Source: Alteromonas australica (GTDB lineage Bacteria; Pseudomonadota; Gammaproteobacteria; Enterobacterales; Alteromonadaceae). From it: a stretch of DNA of 64,000 nt. The stretch spans positions 1,612,001-1,676,000 of the forward strand of contig NZ_CP008849.1 in the NCBI RefSeq assembly GCF_000730385.1, written 5' to 3'. Positions 37,135 to 47,434 of this stretch are shown here, piece after piece. The notes below the pieces were generated by a model. That model made no database searches, was not told the origin of the DNA, and saw only the letters and a program-made list of their open reading frames with translations. The first letter of the stretch is position 1. Each line of letters begins with the position of its first letter. The position numbers were made by a program, and so were the translations under genes.

Positions 37135-38625
37135 CTAGCTAAATAAACGTCTGTGCTTTTTGCTGGTGATGCTAACGATGAGCAATAGCGTTAATAATAT
37201 CCCCATAGGGAGGTCGCCAAGTTGACGATAGGGAGTAAGCCCTTCGGTTGCCGTGACCGGTGCCGTTAGGCTACCCGCTTCAAATTGAGGTAAGCGGGCG
37301 GTAATTTGTCCTTTCGCATCAATAAACGCAGAAATACCGTTATTGGTAGCCCGTAAGACTGGCCGCCCGAACTCTAGGGCGCGCATACGGGCTATTTCTA
37401 AATGCTGAGCAGGGCCGTGAGAACGACCGAACCAGGCGTCATTACTGACAGTAATAATCATATCCGTATTGGCATAAAGGTTTGCTGCCACTTGGCGAGG
37501 AAAGGCAATTTCAAAGCAAATTGCAGGGGCTAAGTGAATGCCATTTGCCTCTAAATTTGCTTGTTGATACGCCCCTCTAGCAAACGAAGACATAGGTAAA
37601 TCAAACAAGGGCGCAAGAGGGCGCAACCAGTCTTCAAAAGGAACAAATTCACCCACAGGTAACAGATGGTGTTTTGCAAAGCGATTATTATGAAAGTACT
37701 GGTAATCAGGAAGTGTCGCCGTAGGCGTGCGTTTACCCAAAACAATTAAATTGTTCCACGCTTCTTGGGTTTCCCAATTAAAGTTAACGATGCCTGTAAT
37801 TAGCGCGGTATTTTCGTTAAATGCACGTTCATTAACCCTAGCCAAATAGGGCTGTGCCAGCGGCTCTAATTTTGGCACAGCGGCCTCTGGCCATATAATT
37901 AAATCGCTATTCCAAAGGGGCTCGGTAAGGTGTAAGTACTTATCCATGGTGGGTTGATCTTGCTCAGGCACCCAGCGTAAGGATTGTGGAATATTACCTT
38001 GTACCATGGCGACAGAGTAAGTCTGTTTTGGCGAAACCCAAGCATGCTGTAAAGCCAACCAGCCACTAACGTAAATGGCCAGTGATATTAATCCGCCATT
38101 GAGGGTTGCTCGCTTAAACCCATTACAAGCAAGAAGAGAAGCGGCAATAAGTAACAGGGCCGTCAACCCTGTTTCACCAATAATAGGCGCCCAACCCGAT
38201 AAGGGGCTGTCAATTTGACTGTAGCCTAAGGACAGCCAAGGAAAACCAGTCAACAACCAACTACGCAACCATTCACTTAAACACCAGAAAAACGGGAGCG
38301 CTAATGGCCACAAGTTCACCGTGAAAAAGCGGGAAGTGAGGCTAAAGGCCAATGCAGGAAATAATGACAAGTAACCGCAAAGCAACGCCATGATAGCTAG
38401 CGACCCTACCAGCGGTAGGCCACCAAAATCGGCAATACTGACATGTACCCAACTAATTCCCGCACCAAACCAGCCCATGCCAAACACCCAGCCAGCTAAG
38501 AAAGCTCTGTGGCGAAGTTTGGCAATTTGGCGAATAGCCAAGGCCAATACGGGAATCATTAGGGGCCATATACTAAAAGGTGCAAACGCTAATGTAAGGC
38601 TTGCACCGCAAATGGCTAGCAACAA
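37135..38625 (-). CDS. lnt: Apolipoprotein N-acyltransferase
   Basis: Inner-membrane enzyme adding the third acyl chain to lipoproteins. N-terminal helices (about 1-190) precede a periplasmic nitrilase-like domain (about 200-465). The catalytic Glu lies in IIWPEAAVP, the Cys in APAICFEIAFP, and the Lys is in the segment between them. A final helix follows (LPMGILLTLLLIV). No ATG fits the start. TTG 38625 is given, but CTG 38646 in the same frame has GGAG eight bases upstream and adds seven residues that better match family length, so it may be the true start. It follows corC as in E. coli ybeX-lnt. Confidence 0.94.
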   Translation of the reverse strand: MLLAICGASLTLAFAPFSIWPLMIPVLALAIRQIAKLRHRAFLAGWVFGMGWFGAGISWVHVSIADFGGLPLVGSLAIMALLCGYLSLFPALAFSLTSRFFTVNLWPLALPFFWCLSEWLRSWLLTGFPWLSLGYSQIDSPLSGWAPIIGETGLTALLLIAASLLACNGFKRATLNGGLISLAIYVSGWLALQHAWVSPKQTYSVAMVQGNIPQSLRWVPEQDQPTMDKYLHLTEPLWNSDLIIWPEAAVPKLEPLAQPYLARVNERAFNENTALITGIVNFNWETQEAWNNLIVLGKRTPTATLPDYQYFHNNRFAKHHLLPVGEFVPFEDWLRPLAPLFDLPMSSFARGAYQQANLEANGIHLAPAICFEIAFPRQVAANLYANTDMIITVSNDAWFGRSHGPAQHLEIARMRALEFGRPVLRATNNGISAFIDAKGQITARLPQFEAGSLTAPVTATEGLTPYRQLGDLPMGILLTLLLIVSITSKKHRRLFS

Positions 38626-38651
38626 ATACGCGAGTAATGTCTTCAGAAGAA

Positions 38652-39509
38652 TTACTCCAAAGAAGGGACTGAGACTTTCAGTTGAATAAGACGACGCTTA
38701 TCTGAGTTTGTCACTTTAAACTGAATATCGCCAATGGTGACTTCATCATTGGTTTCTGGCATATGGCCAAATGCCTTGAGCACAATACCACCAATAGTAT
38801 CGGCTTCTTCTTCACTGAAGCTGGTTTCAAAGAAGGAGTTAAATTCGTCCACGGGCGTGAGCGCTTTCACCGAATAGGTCGATTTGTTCAACGGGCGAAT
38901 ATCATCGGTACCGCTTTCCTCGGTATCAAATTCATCTTCGATTTCACCTACGATAATCTCAAGAATATCTTCAATCGTCACTAAGCCTGACACACCGCCG
39001 TATTCATCGACCACAATGGCCATGTGATAGCGTTGTTGGCGGAATTCTTTCAAAAGCACATCAACACGCTTGCTTTCAGGCACAATAACCGCAGGGCGCA
39101 ACACATCGCGCAAATTAAATTCCCGTTCAGCATTAAACGCATAGCTAAGCAAATCTTTCGCTAGCAAAATGCCTTCGATATGGTCTTTGTCTTCGCTAAT
39201 AACAGGGAAACGTGAGTGGGCAGATTCCAACATCACGGGAAGAAAGGCTTCTACGTCTTGCTCGACATCAATAGTGGTCATTTGTGCCCGCGGGATCATA
39301 ATATCGCGCACACGCATCTCGTTAACACCTATCACGCCTTCAATCATTTCCCGTGTTTGCGGGTCAATAATTTCGCTACGCTCGGCTTCAGAGATAACTT
39401 CCACCAGTTCTTCTTTACTTTTCGGCTCGCCAGAGATTGAAAGCTTGAGTTTATCTAACCAACTTTTGCCTGAGGAGCCGTTGGTAGAGTGAGGATTATC
39501 GTCGCTCAT
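38652..39509 (-). CDS. corC: CorC/YbeX CBS-domain protein
   Basis: Cytoplasmic protein of 285 residues with paired CBS domains (about 65-190, with [11 protein letters not shown] and [27 protein letters not shown]-like sequence) and a C-terminal transporter-associated CorC_HlyC domain (about 205-283). It is linked to magnesium/cobalt efflux and, in the ybeZ-ybeY-ybeX-lnt order, to ribosome and envelope maintenance. Its stop is 26 bases from the annotated lnt start. In this genome a sugar transferase, an epimerase and a small gene separate it from ybeY. Confidence 0.93.
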   Translation of the reverse strand: [285 protein letters not shown]

Positions 39510-39663
39510 AGTGTCCAGTTTTTTATTAAATCAACGCCAACGTTAAATGTCTTACGACAGGTCGTCAATGCTTTATTGATTGAAAGTGTAAAAACATACA
39601 TTAAGTGATTACTTTGTAGCAATAGTATGGGCAAATCGGCAAGAAAAAACGGTTAAATTCGAA

Positions 39664-39692
39664 TAAAAAAGGAGAGCGGTAAATGCTCTCCT
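39664..39692 (-). terminator. Terminator after the sugar transferase gene
   Basis: On the minus strand GGAGAGC-N7-GCTCTCC is followed by TTTTTTATTC, about 30 bases beyond the transferase stop. Confidence 0.85.
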
Positions 39693-39722
39693 GATGTGAA
39701 TGGTTGCACCTGAAAAAAGCGA

Positions 39723-41177
39723 CTAATACGCGTTCTTGTTAATGAACCCATTGAACACTGTCATGAAAATAATTTTCAAATCTAACCATACAGACCAGCG
39801 ATGAATATAATCAAGGTCGTATTCCACACGCTTCACCATTTTGTTTATGGTTTCCGTCTCACCGCGCAACCCATTAACTTGCGCCCAGCCGGTAATGCCG
39901 GGGCGTACTTTATGACGAAGCATATAGCCTTTAATCAGCTTACGATATTCTTCATTGTGCGCAACAGCATGGGGGCGGGGGCCCACAATTGACATTCTCC
40001 CCTGTAAGACATTAATAAACTGAGGCAGTTCGTCTAACGAAGTTCGACGTAAAAAAGCACCGAGTTTAGTAATTCTTGGGTCGTTCTTGGTGGCTTGCTT
40101 CACCACGGGGCCATTATCCTGTACCTTCATTGAGCGGAACTTATAAACAAGAATTTGCTTACCATCTAAACCATAACGTTTTTGTTTGAAAATGACGGGG
40201 CCGGGAGAGGTGAGCTTGACCGCTGCGGCAATACATAGCATAGGTAATGTCAGCATAAGCAAAATAATGCTACTGAGTACAATATCTTCAGCGCGCTTGA
40301 GAAGGTCGCTGGCCCCTTGAAACGGGGTATCGTAAACACTAAGCGCCTGCACTGAACCAATACTTTGCCATCGCGCGTTCATCAAATTATAAATAAAGAA
40401 GTTAGGGATAATATAAACGTTTGCGGTGGTGTCTGCGCACTTTTCTAAAATGTCGCGGATGCGATTTTCCGCACTCATAGGAAGGGCAATATAGATGTAG
40501 TCCACTTTATTCGCTCGCGCCATTTCAATGGCATCTTCAATACCACCAAGTACTTGGTTTTTGAACTTGTGTGGCAGCCTATCTTCGGCGCGATCATCAA
40601 ACATGCCTTGAAAATTAATGCCCAGCTGTTCGTTATCAACAATTTGATGCGCTAAGCTATACCCAGTTTTGGTGGCGCCAATAACAATGGCTTGGCGGGT
40701 GTTCATGCCGCTTTTTCTAATTTTAAATAGGAAGTTTCGCATGACGAAACGCCAACTGAGTAATGCGCCGGCAGAGGTGACGAACCACGAAATCAAAACA
40801 GCATTGTTTAAGGTGTTAATACCCAATATAAAATACGCAGTCAGTGAGAGGATACAGGTGATACTCCAGCAGTAGCCTGTATTTTTCAGTATTTCAGTGG
40901 TGCTATATCCGCGCCAAGAGCGGTATAAGTCCATAGCTTCTGCAACTAGTTGAAATATAACTGCAAAAATGAGTAGGGCAACAATGCTATTGTCGGGGAT
41001 AAAACTGACGAGATAAAGGTGGCAAACATAGAATATGCAAGTGATGATAACTAAGTCAACGAGTCTATAAGCAGTAGAGAAGCCGCTTTGGTTTCTTACT
41101 ATAAAGCCCCCTTTTGACGATGTGTTTATTTTATCGGGGTCCATGTCGCTGTGCACTGCTAAAGCCTCTTTATCCAT
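39723..41177 (-). CDS. Undecaprenyl-phosphate glucose-phosphate transferase (WcaJ/WbaP type)
   Basis: Initiating sugar-phosphate transferase for exopolysaccharide, 484 residues. Four N-terminal helices (about 30-140) and a Rossmann-like CoA_binding_3 region (about 150-260, IVIGATKTGYSLA) precede a fifth helix (about 295-318). The C-terminal catalytic bacterial sugar transferase domain contains KFRSM, DELPQFINVLQG, SIVGPRPHA and the RPGITGWAQVNG segment. It would load a hexose-1-phosphate, probably glucose, on undecaprenyl phosphate. No polysaccharide cluster is adjacent. Only a divergent epimerase gene lies next to it. Confidence 0.9.
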   Translation of the reverse strand: MDKEALAVHSDMDPDKINTSSKGGFIVRNQSGFSTAYRLVDLVIITCIFYVCHLYLVSFIPDNSIVALLIFAVIFQLVAEAMDLYRSWRGYSTTEILKNTGYCWSITCILSLTAYFILGINTLNNAVLISWFVTSAGALLSWRFVMRNFLFKIRKSGMNTRQAIVIGATKTGYSLAHQIVDNEQLGINFQGMFDDRAEDRLPHKFKNQVLGGIEDAIEMARANKVDYIYIALPMSAENRIRDILEKCADTTANVYIIPNFFIYNLMNARWQSIGSVQALSVYDTPFQGASDLLKRAEDIVLSSIILLMLTLPMLCIAAAVKLTSPGPVIFKQKRYGLDGKQILVYKFRSMKVQDNGPVVKQATKNDPRITKLGAFLRRTSLDELPQFINVLQGRMSIVGPRPHAVAHNEEYRKLIKGYMLRHKVRPGITGWAQVNGLRGETETINKMVKRVEYDLDYIHRWSVWLDLKIIFMTVFNGFINKNAY

Positions 41178-41424
41178 TTTTAAAACTCTCGACCAAATAT
41201 TGTTCAGTAAAAAGCGTTTTTAAGGGTAGCCGAAATATAGTATGGAGTAGCATGATTTTTGTAAGAATTTATTTTTCATCGGCCATCATTGATTAAAGCA
41301 TATTGTTGGCTAAGAGTCATTAAACGAATGAAACGACACTCGATACACTGAAAAGTGGGTGGAAAAATAAAAAGTTTTCTTGTATCTCATGGCGCAAAAT
41401 TAGAACATACAAATATATTAAAAT

Positions 41425-42456
41425 ATGGATAAAGATAACATGAAGGTTTTGGTTACTGGCGCTGCTGGTTTTATTGGTGGAGCAACGTGTAAAGCGTTGT
41501 TAAGCGCAGGGCATACTGTAGTAGGTATTGACAATCTAAATGACTACTATGAAGTAGAGCTTAAAGAAGCGCGGCTTCAGGACATTAGTCAAAGTTCCCA
41601 TGGCGATAAATTTTCATTTGTGAAGTTAGGGATTGAGGATAAAGAAGGCGTCGCAGCATTATTCAAAGACGAAAGGTTCGATAAAGTAGTGCATTTGGCA
41701 GCGCAAGCTGGTGTTCGTTATTCAATTGAAAACCCACATGCTTACGTAGATTCTAACTTAGTCGGTTTCGTTAATGTTCTTGAAGGCTGTCGACACGAGA
41801 ATATAAAGCATCTCGTCTATTCTTCTTCTAGTTCGGTATATGGTGCGAACGAAACCATGCCATTTATAGAGTCTGACAATGTGGATCATCCCGTAAGTCT
41901 CTACGCCGCCACTAAAAAAGCGAATGAGCTAATGGCCCACTCTTATAGTCATTTATACGGGCTTCCTACGACTGGGTTAAGATTCTTTACAGTTTACGGC
42001 CCTTGGGGGCGCCCCGATATGGCTTTGTTTAAGTTTACAAAAGCAATATTAGCGGGTGATGAAATTCAAGTGTATAACTACGGCGATCATTATAGAGATT
42101 TCACCTATGTAGATGATATTGTCGATGGAGTCTTAAAGGCGCTTGACAATAACGCAGCTTCAGATGAGTCTTGGAGCGGGAAAACACCAAATCCTTCAAC
42201 GAGTAAAGCGCCTTATCGAATCTATAACATTGGCGCCCACGAGCCCGTACATTTACTGAGTTTTATCGAAACCTTAGAAAATGCATTAGGTGTTAAAGCG
42301 AAAAAGAATTTACTTCCTATACAAGCTGGAGATGTACCTGCTACTTACGCAAATGTTGATGCTTTAAATAAAAATACAGGTTATATGCCCAAGGTATCTA
42401 TTACGGAAGGCATAACAAATTTTGTAAACTGGTATAGAAGTTATTATAAAATTTAA
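41425..42456 (+). CDS. NAD-dependent nucleotide-sugar epimerase, UDP-glucuronate 4-epimerase-like
   Basis: Extended SDR epimerase of about 343 residues. The NAD motif GAAGFIGG is near residue 14, DNLNDYYEVELKEARL near 41 is characteristic of the UDP-glucuronate/UDP-galacturonate epimerase branch, SSSSVYG is near 135, and the catalytic Y-x-x-x-K lies in YAATKKANE near 160. It probably supplies UDP-galacturonate for surface polysaccharide. The start is ambiguous: ATG 41425 (given) has no ribosome site, and ATG 41440 gives the usual family N-terminus MKVLVTGAAGF. It is divergent from the transferase and converges on a small membrane gene. Confidence 0.88.
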   Translation: MDKDNMKVLVTGAAGFIGGATCKALLSAGHTVVGIDNLNDYYEVELKEARLQDISQSSHGDKFSFVKLGIEDKEGVAALFKDERFDKVVHLAAQAGVRYSIENPHAYVDSNLVGFVNVLEGCRHENIKHLVYSSSSSVYGANETMPFIESDNVDHPVSLYAATKKANELMAHSYSHLYGLPTTGLRFFTVYGPWGRPDMALFKFTKAILAGDEIQVYNYGDHYRDFTYVDDIVDGVLKALDNNAASDESWSGKTPNPSTSKAPYRIYNIGAHEPVHLLSFIETLENALGVKAKKNLLPIQAGDVPATYANVDALNKNTGYMPKVSITEGITNFVNWYRSYYKI

Positions 42457-42481
42457 CGTTGTGGTGTTTGGTTTCTTGTAT

Positions 42482-42901
42482 TTAGTTAAGAACGCTCTCT
42501 TTAAACCAACTCCACAGTCCAAGGCTCCAACCGTCAATAAGGTTAATGCCAAGCGCTGATTTTACTAAATAGAGAACGATCAGACCTACTAAAATGGATA
42601 CCAGCAAAAAAACAGCAAAAAAAGCGGCATTCACTAACGTGGCAAACCTAACTTCAGCATCAGACAACGAACGTCGGTTTCTACCGGCTAAAACAACATA
42701 ATAATAGCGCCATTTAAAGAACTTAATGGTGCCTCGAATATCAAGTTTATGTTTTCCCCATTCACGGGCACCAATAGCGTTTCTAATATGAGACAGCTGT
42801 TCTTCGTCAAATGAATCTGCCACTTTATCTGGCATTTTTTCCAGTAAACGACTTATAACGGGGTCATTTTTAATATCACGAGGGTGAATTGGCGTTGTCA
42901 T
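42482..42901 (-). CDS. Small membrane protein of unknown function next to ybeY
   Basis: 139 residues. The N-terminal two thirds is soluble and charged (PRDIKNDPVISRLLEKMPDK begins the protein). It is followed by a KFFKWRYYYVVLAGRNRRS basic patch and one long or two short membrane helices (about 88-115 and 120-132). I do not recognise a family with confidence. It begins 38 bases after the ybeY stop on the same strand, so it is probably cotranscribed with miaB-ybeZ-ybeY. Confidence 0.75.
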   Translation of the reverse strand: MTTPIHPRDIKNDPVISRLLEKMPDKVADSFDEEQLSHIRNAIGAREWGKHKLDIRGTIKFFKWRYYYVVLAGRNRRSLSDAEVRFATLVNAAFFAVFLLVSILVGLIVLYLVKSALGINLIDGWSLGLWSWFKESVLN

Positions 42902-42939
42902 CCATGGCCTTTCAGCTGAGCGGTAGTTAAAGTAATACG

Positions 42940-43413
42940 TTACTTAATTTGATAGGGGTCGTCTATCTTCAATGTGGCTAGAATTGAAATTTCTTTTGCT
43001 TCCATGGCCTCCGCTTCGCCATCTTCAATGTGATCAAAGCCAAGTAGATGTAAGATGCCATGAACAACCATGTGAGCGTAATGGTGCAAATGAGGTTTGT
43101 TTTGTTCTTCTGCTTCTCGCATTATCACAGGGGCACAGATAACAAGGTCACCCAGCAAATTCATTTCTATGCCTGGTGGCGCTTCAAAAGGAAAAGAAAG
43201 CACATTCGTGGGCTTATCTTTTCCTCTGTATTCATAGTTCAGAGACTGCGATTCCTCTTCATCGGTGAAACGAACCGTAATTTCATGTTCACCTAAACCC
43301 TGACATTCAAGTACTGCATTTGCCCATTGCTCTATTTGTGGCAAAGAAGGGATTGCACTGGCTATCCCTTCATCACCTTCAAACGCTTGTTGGTAGTCAA
43401 TTATCGCAATCAC
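42940..43413 (-). CDS. ybeY: Endoribonuclease YbeY
   Basis: Zinc metalloprotein required for 16S rRNA 3'-end maturation and 70S quality control, 157 residues. The diagnostic [11 protein letters not shown] motif (three zinc-binding histidines) lies near residue 115. The start overlaps the ybeZ stop by four bases (ATGA), indicating translational coupling. Confidence 0.96.
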   Translation of the reverse strand: MIAIIDYQQAFEGDEGIASAIPSLPQIEQWANAVLECQGLGEHEITVRFTDEEESQSLNYEYRGKDKPTNVLSFPFEAPPGIEMNLLGDLVICAPVIMREAEEQNKPHLHHYAHMVVHGILHLLGFDHIEDGEAEAMEAKEISILATLKIDDPYQIK

Positions 43414-44480
43414 TGCTTGTTTTCGCTACTGTCAGACGCTTTAGCTTCAGCATCCCGTTGTGCTTGCAGCGCTTCTTCTTTGCGTTGTTTTCTTATACGT
43501 TCCTGATCCGCTTCGTATTGCTCATAGGCCCTGACAATACGAGCGACCACTGGGTGGCGGACAACGTCTTCAGCGTTAAAAAAGTTAAATGATATATCAT
43601 CAACTTGACTCAACACTTCAATGGCGTGGCGCAAACCAGACTTCACGCCGCGAGGTAAGTCTACTTGGGTGATATCGCCAGTAATCACGGCTTTTGAGTT
43701 AAAGCCAATACGGGTAAGGAACATTTTCATCTGTTCTACCGTGGTGTTTTGGCTTTCATCTAAAATAATAAAGGCGTCATTAAGTGTACGGCCTCGCATA
43801 TAAGCTAATGGTGCAACTTCAATGACGTTGCGCTCCATGAGCTTTTCTACTTTTTCGAAACCAAGCATTTCGAATAGGGCGTCGTACAGTGGGCGTAAAT
43901 AAGGATCTACTTTTTGCGACAAGTCACCTGGTAGAAAACCAAGCTTTTCACCCGCTTCAACGGCTGGGCGTGTCAGTAATATACGGCGAATTTCTTGACG
44001 TTCTAAGGCATCTACGGCTGCGGCAACGGCAAGGTAAGTTTTTCCTGTACCCGCCGGCCCAACACCAAAAGTAATGTCATGATTGACAATATTAGCCACG
44101 TATTGAGCTTGGTTGGGGTTTCGTGGCTTAATGACACCACGTTTGGTGCGAATATTAATTTCTTTGCCATAACCACCTTCAGCATCTTGCTCGATAACGC
44201 GAGACGCTTGAATAGCCAGGTGAACTTGTTCGGGCTCAAGCTCAGGAATACGCCCTTTAATGGGCTGAGTTTCCACATACAGTGATTTAAGTAACTCTGC
44301 AGCACTGCTCATTTGTTGTGGTTCACCTAGCACCTTGAAAGCATTGTTTCGGTAGGTGATTTCTACACCTAGCCTGCGTTCAATTTGCTTAATATTGTCA
44401 TCAAATGGGCCGCACAAACTCGACAAACGCTTAGTATCTGCCGGTTCTAATTCAAATTCGTTACTTACCAATGTACTCAA
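43410..44480 (-). CDS. ybeZ: PhoH-family ATPase YbeZ
   Basis: P-loop ATPase of 356 residues that partners YbeY in rRNA processing. The Walker A is [11 protein letters not shown] near 140 and the Walker B-like FIILDESQN near 240. An N-terminal KH-like region and a charged, glutamine-rich C-terminal tail ([16 protein letters not shown]) flank it. It follows miaB by 29 bases, the conserved gammaproteobacterial order. Confidence 0.96.
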   Translation of the reverse strand: MSTLVSNEFELEPADTKRLSSLCGPFDDNIKQIERRLGVEITYRNNAFKVLGEPQQMSSAAELLKSLYVETQPIKGRIPELEPEQVHLAIQASRVIEQDAEGGYGKEINIRTKRGVIKPRNPNQAQYVANIVNHDITFGVGPAGTGKTYLAVAAAVDALERQEIRRILLTRPAVEAGEKLGFLPGDLSQKVDPYLRPLYDALFEMLGFEKVEKLMERNVIEVAPLAYMRGRTLNDAFIILDESQNTTVEQMKMFLTRIGFNSKAVITGDITQVDLPRGVKSGLRHAIEVLSQVDDISFNFFNAEDVVRHPVVARIVRAYEQYEADQERIRKQRKEEALQAQRDAEAKASDSSENKQ

Positions 44481-44509
44481 ACTACTGTATTCCTCACTTT
44501 TCTTTGTGG

Positions 44510-45943
44510 TTAGGCAGGGGTGAAAGTACCCACACCTAATTCATCAGGTTGCTCAGCGTTATGCTTTGCCATAATAGATTGGGGCGAAACCGCGACTCGC
44601 AAGCCCATTTCACTTTCTCTACGTATTACATCGCCGCGTAATGAGTTAGTGAAAACGTCGGTAATGTTAATATCAACAAACTCACCAATCATGTCCGGCG
44701 TGCCTTCAAAGTTTACCACTCTGTTGTTTTCAGTACGTCCTGAAAGCTCCATTGGGTTCTTTTTCGATGGCCCTTCTACTAACACCCGTTGTTCGGTGCC
44801 TACCATGTGGCGGGCAATTCTCAATGCTTGTTGAGTAATGCGCTGTTGTAAAAGGTGTAAGCGTTGTTTCTTCGTCTCTTCGCTAACATCGTCTACTGCG
44901 TCAGCGGCGGGGGTACCTGGACGAGCACTATAAATAAAGCTGAAGCTAAGGTCGTAATCAACGGCTTTAATTAAATCCATGGTTGCTTCAAAATCGGCAT
45001 CCGTTTCACCTGGGAACCCAATAATAAAGTCGCTCGACATACTGATATTCGGGCGAATTTTACGAAGCTTACGGATTTTTGATTTATATTCTATGGCGGT
45101 GTGGCCACGCTTCATTAAGTTCAAGATACGATCTGAACCGCTTTGCACGGGAAGGTGCAGATGATCGACCAATTCAGGAATAGACGCGTAAGCTTCAATA
45201 ATATCGTCGGTAAATTCAACGGGGTGCGATGTGGTATAACGGATCCTGTCGATACCGTCTATAGACGCAACAAGCTCTAAAAGTTCTGCAAAGGTGCATA
45301 TTGTTCCATCAAAGTGTTCGCCTCTGAACGCATTAACGTTTTGACCTAACAGGTTAACTTCACGCACACCTTGACCCGCTAATTGGGCTATTTCTAAAAG
45401 TACATCGTCTACCGGGCGACTCACTTCTTCACCACGTGTGTAAGGCACTACGCAGAAAGTACAATATTTTGAGCAACCTTCCATAATGGAAACAAACGCA
45501 GTAGGGCCTTCTGCACGAGGCTCCGGTAAGCGATCGAATTTCTCAATTTCTGGAAAGCTAACATCAATAACCGATTTAGCGCCACCTTGTAACTCGTTAA
45601 TCATTTCTGGCAAACGATGCAGAGTTTGAGGGCCGAATACTAAGTCCACGTAGGGAGCGCGTTGGCGAATAACATCGCCTTCTTGTGATGCCACACAGCC
45701 GCCCACGCCAATTAATAAATCGGGTTTGTCCTGTTTTAAATTTTTCCAACGGCCAAGTTGATGAAACACTTTCTCTTGCGCTTTTTCGCGGATAGAGCAA
45801 GTATTCAACAAGATCACGTCTGCCTCTTCCGGGGTTTCTGCAGGCGTGTACCCGTGGGTGGAATCGAGCAAGTCTGCCATTTTTTCCGAGTCATACTCGT
45901 TCATTTGGCAGCCCCAGGTTTTGATATACAGCTTTTTAGTCAT
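44510..45943 (-). CDS. miaB: tRNA-2-methylthio-N6-dimethylallyladenosine synthase MiaB
   Basis: Radical SAM methylthiotransferase modifying A37 of tRNAs reading UNN codons. 477 residues. The N-terminal UPF0004 domain has conserved cysteines ([26 protein letters not shown]) and the radical SAM domain has CSKYCTFC near 157, binding a second 4Fe-4S cluster. A C-terminal TRAM domain (about 378-441) binds tRNA. First gene of the miaB-ybeZ-ybeY unit, divergent from ubiF as in E. coli. Confidence 0.97.
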   Translation of the reverse strand: MTKKLYIKTWGCQMNEYDSEKMADLLDSTHGYTPAETPEEADVILLNTCSIREKAQEKVFHQLGRWKNLKQDKPDLLIGVGGCVASQEGDVIRQRAPYVDLVFGPQTLHRLPEMINELQGGAKSVIDVSFPEIEKFDRLPEPRAEGPTAFVSIMEGCSKYCTFCVVPYTRGEEVSRPVDDVLLEIAQLAGQGVREVNLLGQNVNAFRGEHFDGTICTFAELLELVASIDGIDRIRYTTSHPVEFTDDIIEAYASIPELVDHLHLPVQSGSDRILNLMKRGHTAIEYKSKIRKLRKIRPNISMSSDFIIGFPGETDADFEATMDLIKAVDYDLSFSFIYSARPGTPAADAVDDVSEETKKQRLHLLQQRITQQALRIARHMVGTEQRVLVEGPSKKNPMELSGRTENNRVVNFEGTPDMIGEFVDINITDVFTNSLRGDVIRRESEMGLRVAVSPQSIMAKHNAEQPDELGVGTFTPA

Positions 45944-46240
45944 AACAACTATTCTATAACCTGTTAAAGTTCCCGTAAGCTATTGCCCAGCCATTAAAAA
46001 TGAACACGTTAGGTGTTGATACACAAAGCCGGTGCGCGCAGATTTGGGAAGATGTTCAAAATAGCCGCATATTTTACCTGTAATAGTCGCAATTTCCCAG
46101 CGTATTCATAGGATTCCTTGATAAATCCTTCAGCTGATGACATGACTAGGTTTTCATTTCCACAGCTTAAGCTTTTACGACATAATGCAAGCGTATGATT
46201 TAATACTAATTCGCACACCTAAACGGCAGCGGGAGACGAT

Positions 46241-47434
46241 ATGTACGATTTTTGTATAAACGGTGGTGGCATGGTGGGTGCCGCCCTGGCATTGGGGCTT
46301 GCGCAGCAGCGGTTCAAAGTTGCAGTTATCGAACCTACGCCGCCTCGAGAGTTTAATGCGGAAGATGGCCCAGACCTGCGGGTGTCTGCCATTAGTGCGT
46401 CATCGGTAAGTTTGTTGCGTAAACTCGGTGCCTGGCAATACATTGAATCCATGCGTTACAAAGCGTATACCGGGCTGAGTGTATGGGATGCACCACAGCA
46501 TCGTACCGATTTCACTTCACAAAGTGTGGGCGAAAAGCAGCTTGGCTATTTTGTCGAAAACAGGCTCATCCAACTAGGTTGTCATAAAGCGCTAGAGGCA
46601 TGTAGCCAAGTCGATATTTACAGTGGCCAGTCGGTAAAACATATCGAGCAAAGTGACAGCGGTGAAGAAAATAAACAGGTTTCGGTAGTGCTTTGTAATG
46701 GGGAGGGCGTGAGTGCAACCTGGTTAATTGGCGCAGATGGCGCGCACTCTCAAGTGAGGCAAGCCATGGGAATTGGTAGCTCGGGCTGGCAGTATCAACA
46801 ACAGGCAATGGGCATTACCATTTTATTGGATAAACCTGTAAAGCCCATCACTTGGCAACAATTTACACCACAAGGCCCAAGAGCATTTTTGCCCATGTTT
46901 GGCAATTATGGTTCGTTGGTTTGGTACGATAATCCTGATGTGCTTGCGAATTTGTCCAAGCTTAATAATGGGCAGTTATCCTCAGAAATCATGAATGCGT
47001 TTCCTTTAGAACTCACCGCTGATGGAAATGGCTTCACTATTGTAGATAAAGCCGTATTTCCTTTGACTCGCGCCCATGCGAGTGAATATATAAGAGGGAA
47101 TTGTGTGCTCATTGGTGATGCTGCACATACGATTAACCCGCTAGCGGGGCAGGGGGTGAACCTAGGTTTCAAAGACGTTGAGGCGTTATTGGCAGTATCA
47201 GCCCAATATACTGCGTTATCTTCCCATGACTTTCGTGCTGCGCTTAAAGCTAACTATGAAGCGCCTCGGCGACGTGACAATGCGTTAATGATGAGTGCCA
47301 TGGATGGGTTTTATACCTTGTTTAGTAACGAACTTGCCCCCATTAAATGGTTTAGAAACCAACTTCTTTCGGTTGCTCAGCGTATTGAACCTGCAAAGAG
47401 AGAAGTGCTTAAATACGCGATAGGATTAAGATAA
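46241..47434 (+). CDS. ubiF: FAD-dependent ubiquinone-biosynthesis hydroxylase, UbiF type
   Basis: Flavoprotein monooxygenase of the UbiF/UbiH/UbiI family, 397 residues. The FAD motif is INGGGMVGAALALGLA at the N-terminus, a DG motif lies in LIGADGAHSQVRQA near 165, and GDAAHTINPLAGQGVNLGFKD near 290 binds the FAD ribityl chain. The UbiF assignment (C6 hydroxylation of demethoxyubiquinol) rests on position divergent from miaB, as in E. coli. UbiH or UbiI activity cannot be excluded from sequence alone. Its stop overlaps the start of a small membrane protein by one base. Confidence 0.88.
   Translation: MYDFCINGGGMVGAALALGLAQQRFKVAVIEPTPPREFNAEDGPDLRVSAISASSVSLLRKLGAWQYIESMRYKAYTGLSVWDAPQHRTDFTSQSVGEKQLGYFVENRLIQLGCHKALEACSQVDIYSGQSVKHIEQSDSGEENKQVSVVLCNGEGVSATWLIGADGAHSQVRQAMGIGSSGWQYQQQAMGITILLDKPVKPITWQQFTPQGPRAFLPMFGNYGSLVWYDNPDVLANLSKLNNGQLSSEIMNAFPLELTADGNGFTIVDKAVFPLTRAHASEYIRGNCVLIGDAAHTINPLAGQGVNLGFKDVEALLAVSAQYTALSSHDFRAALKANYEAPRRRDNALMMSAMDGFYTLFSNELAPIKWFRNQLLSVAQRIEPAKREVLKYAIGLR

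Noticed and set aside
46009-46218. 69-residue ORF in the miaB-ubiF intergenic region, minus strand
   Set aside because: No ribosome-binding site, no recognisable domain, and it lies in the divergent promoter region of miaB and ubiF.
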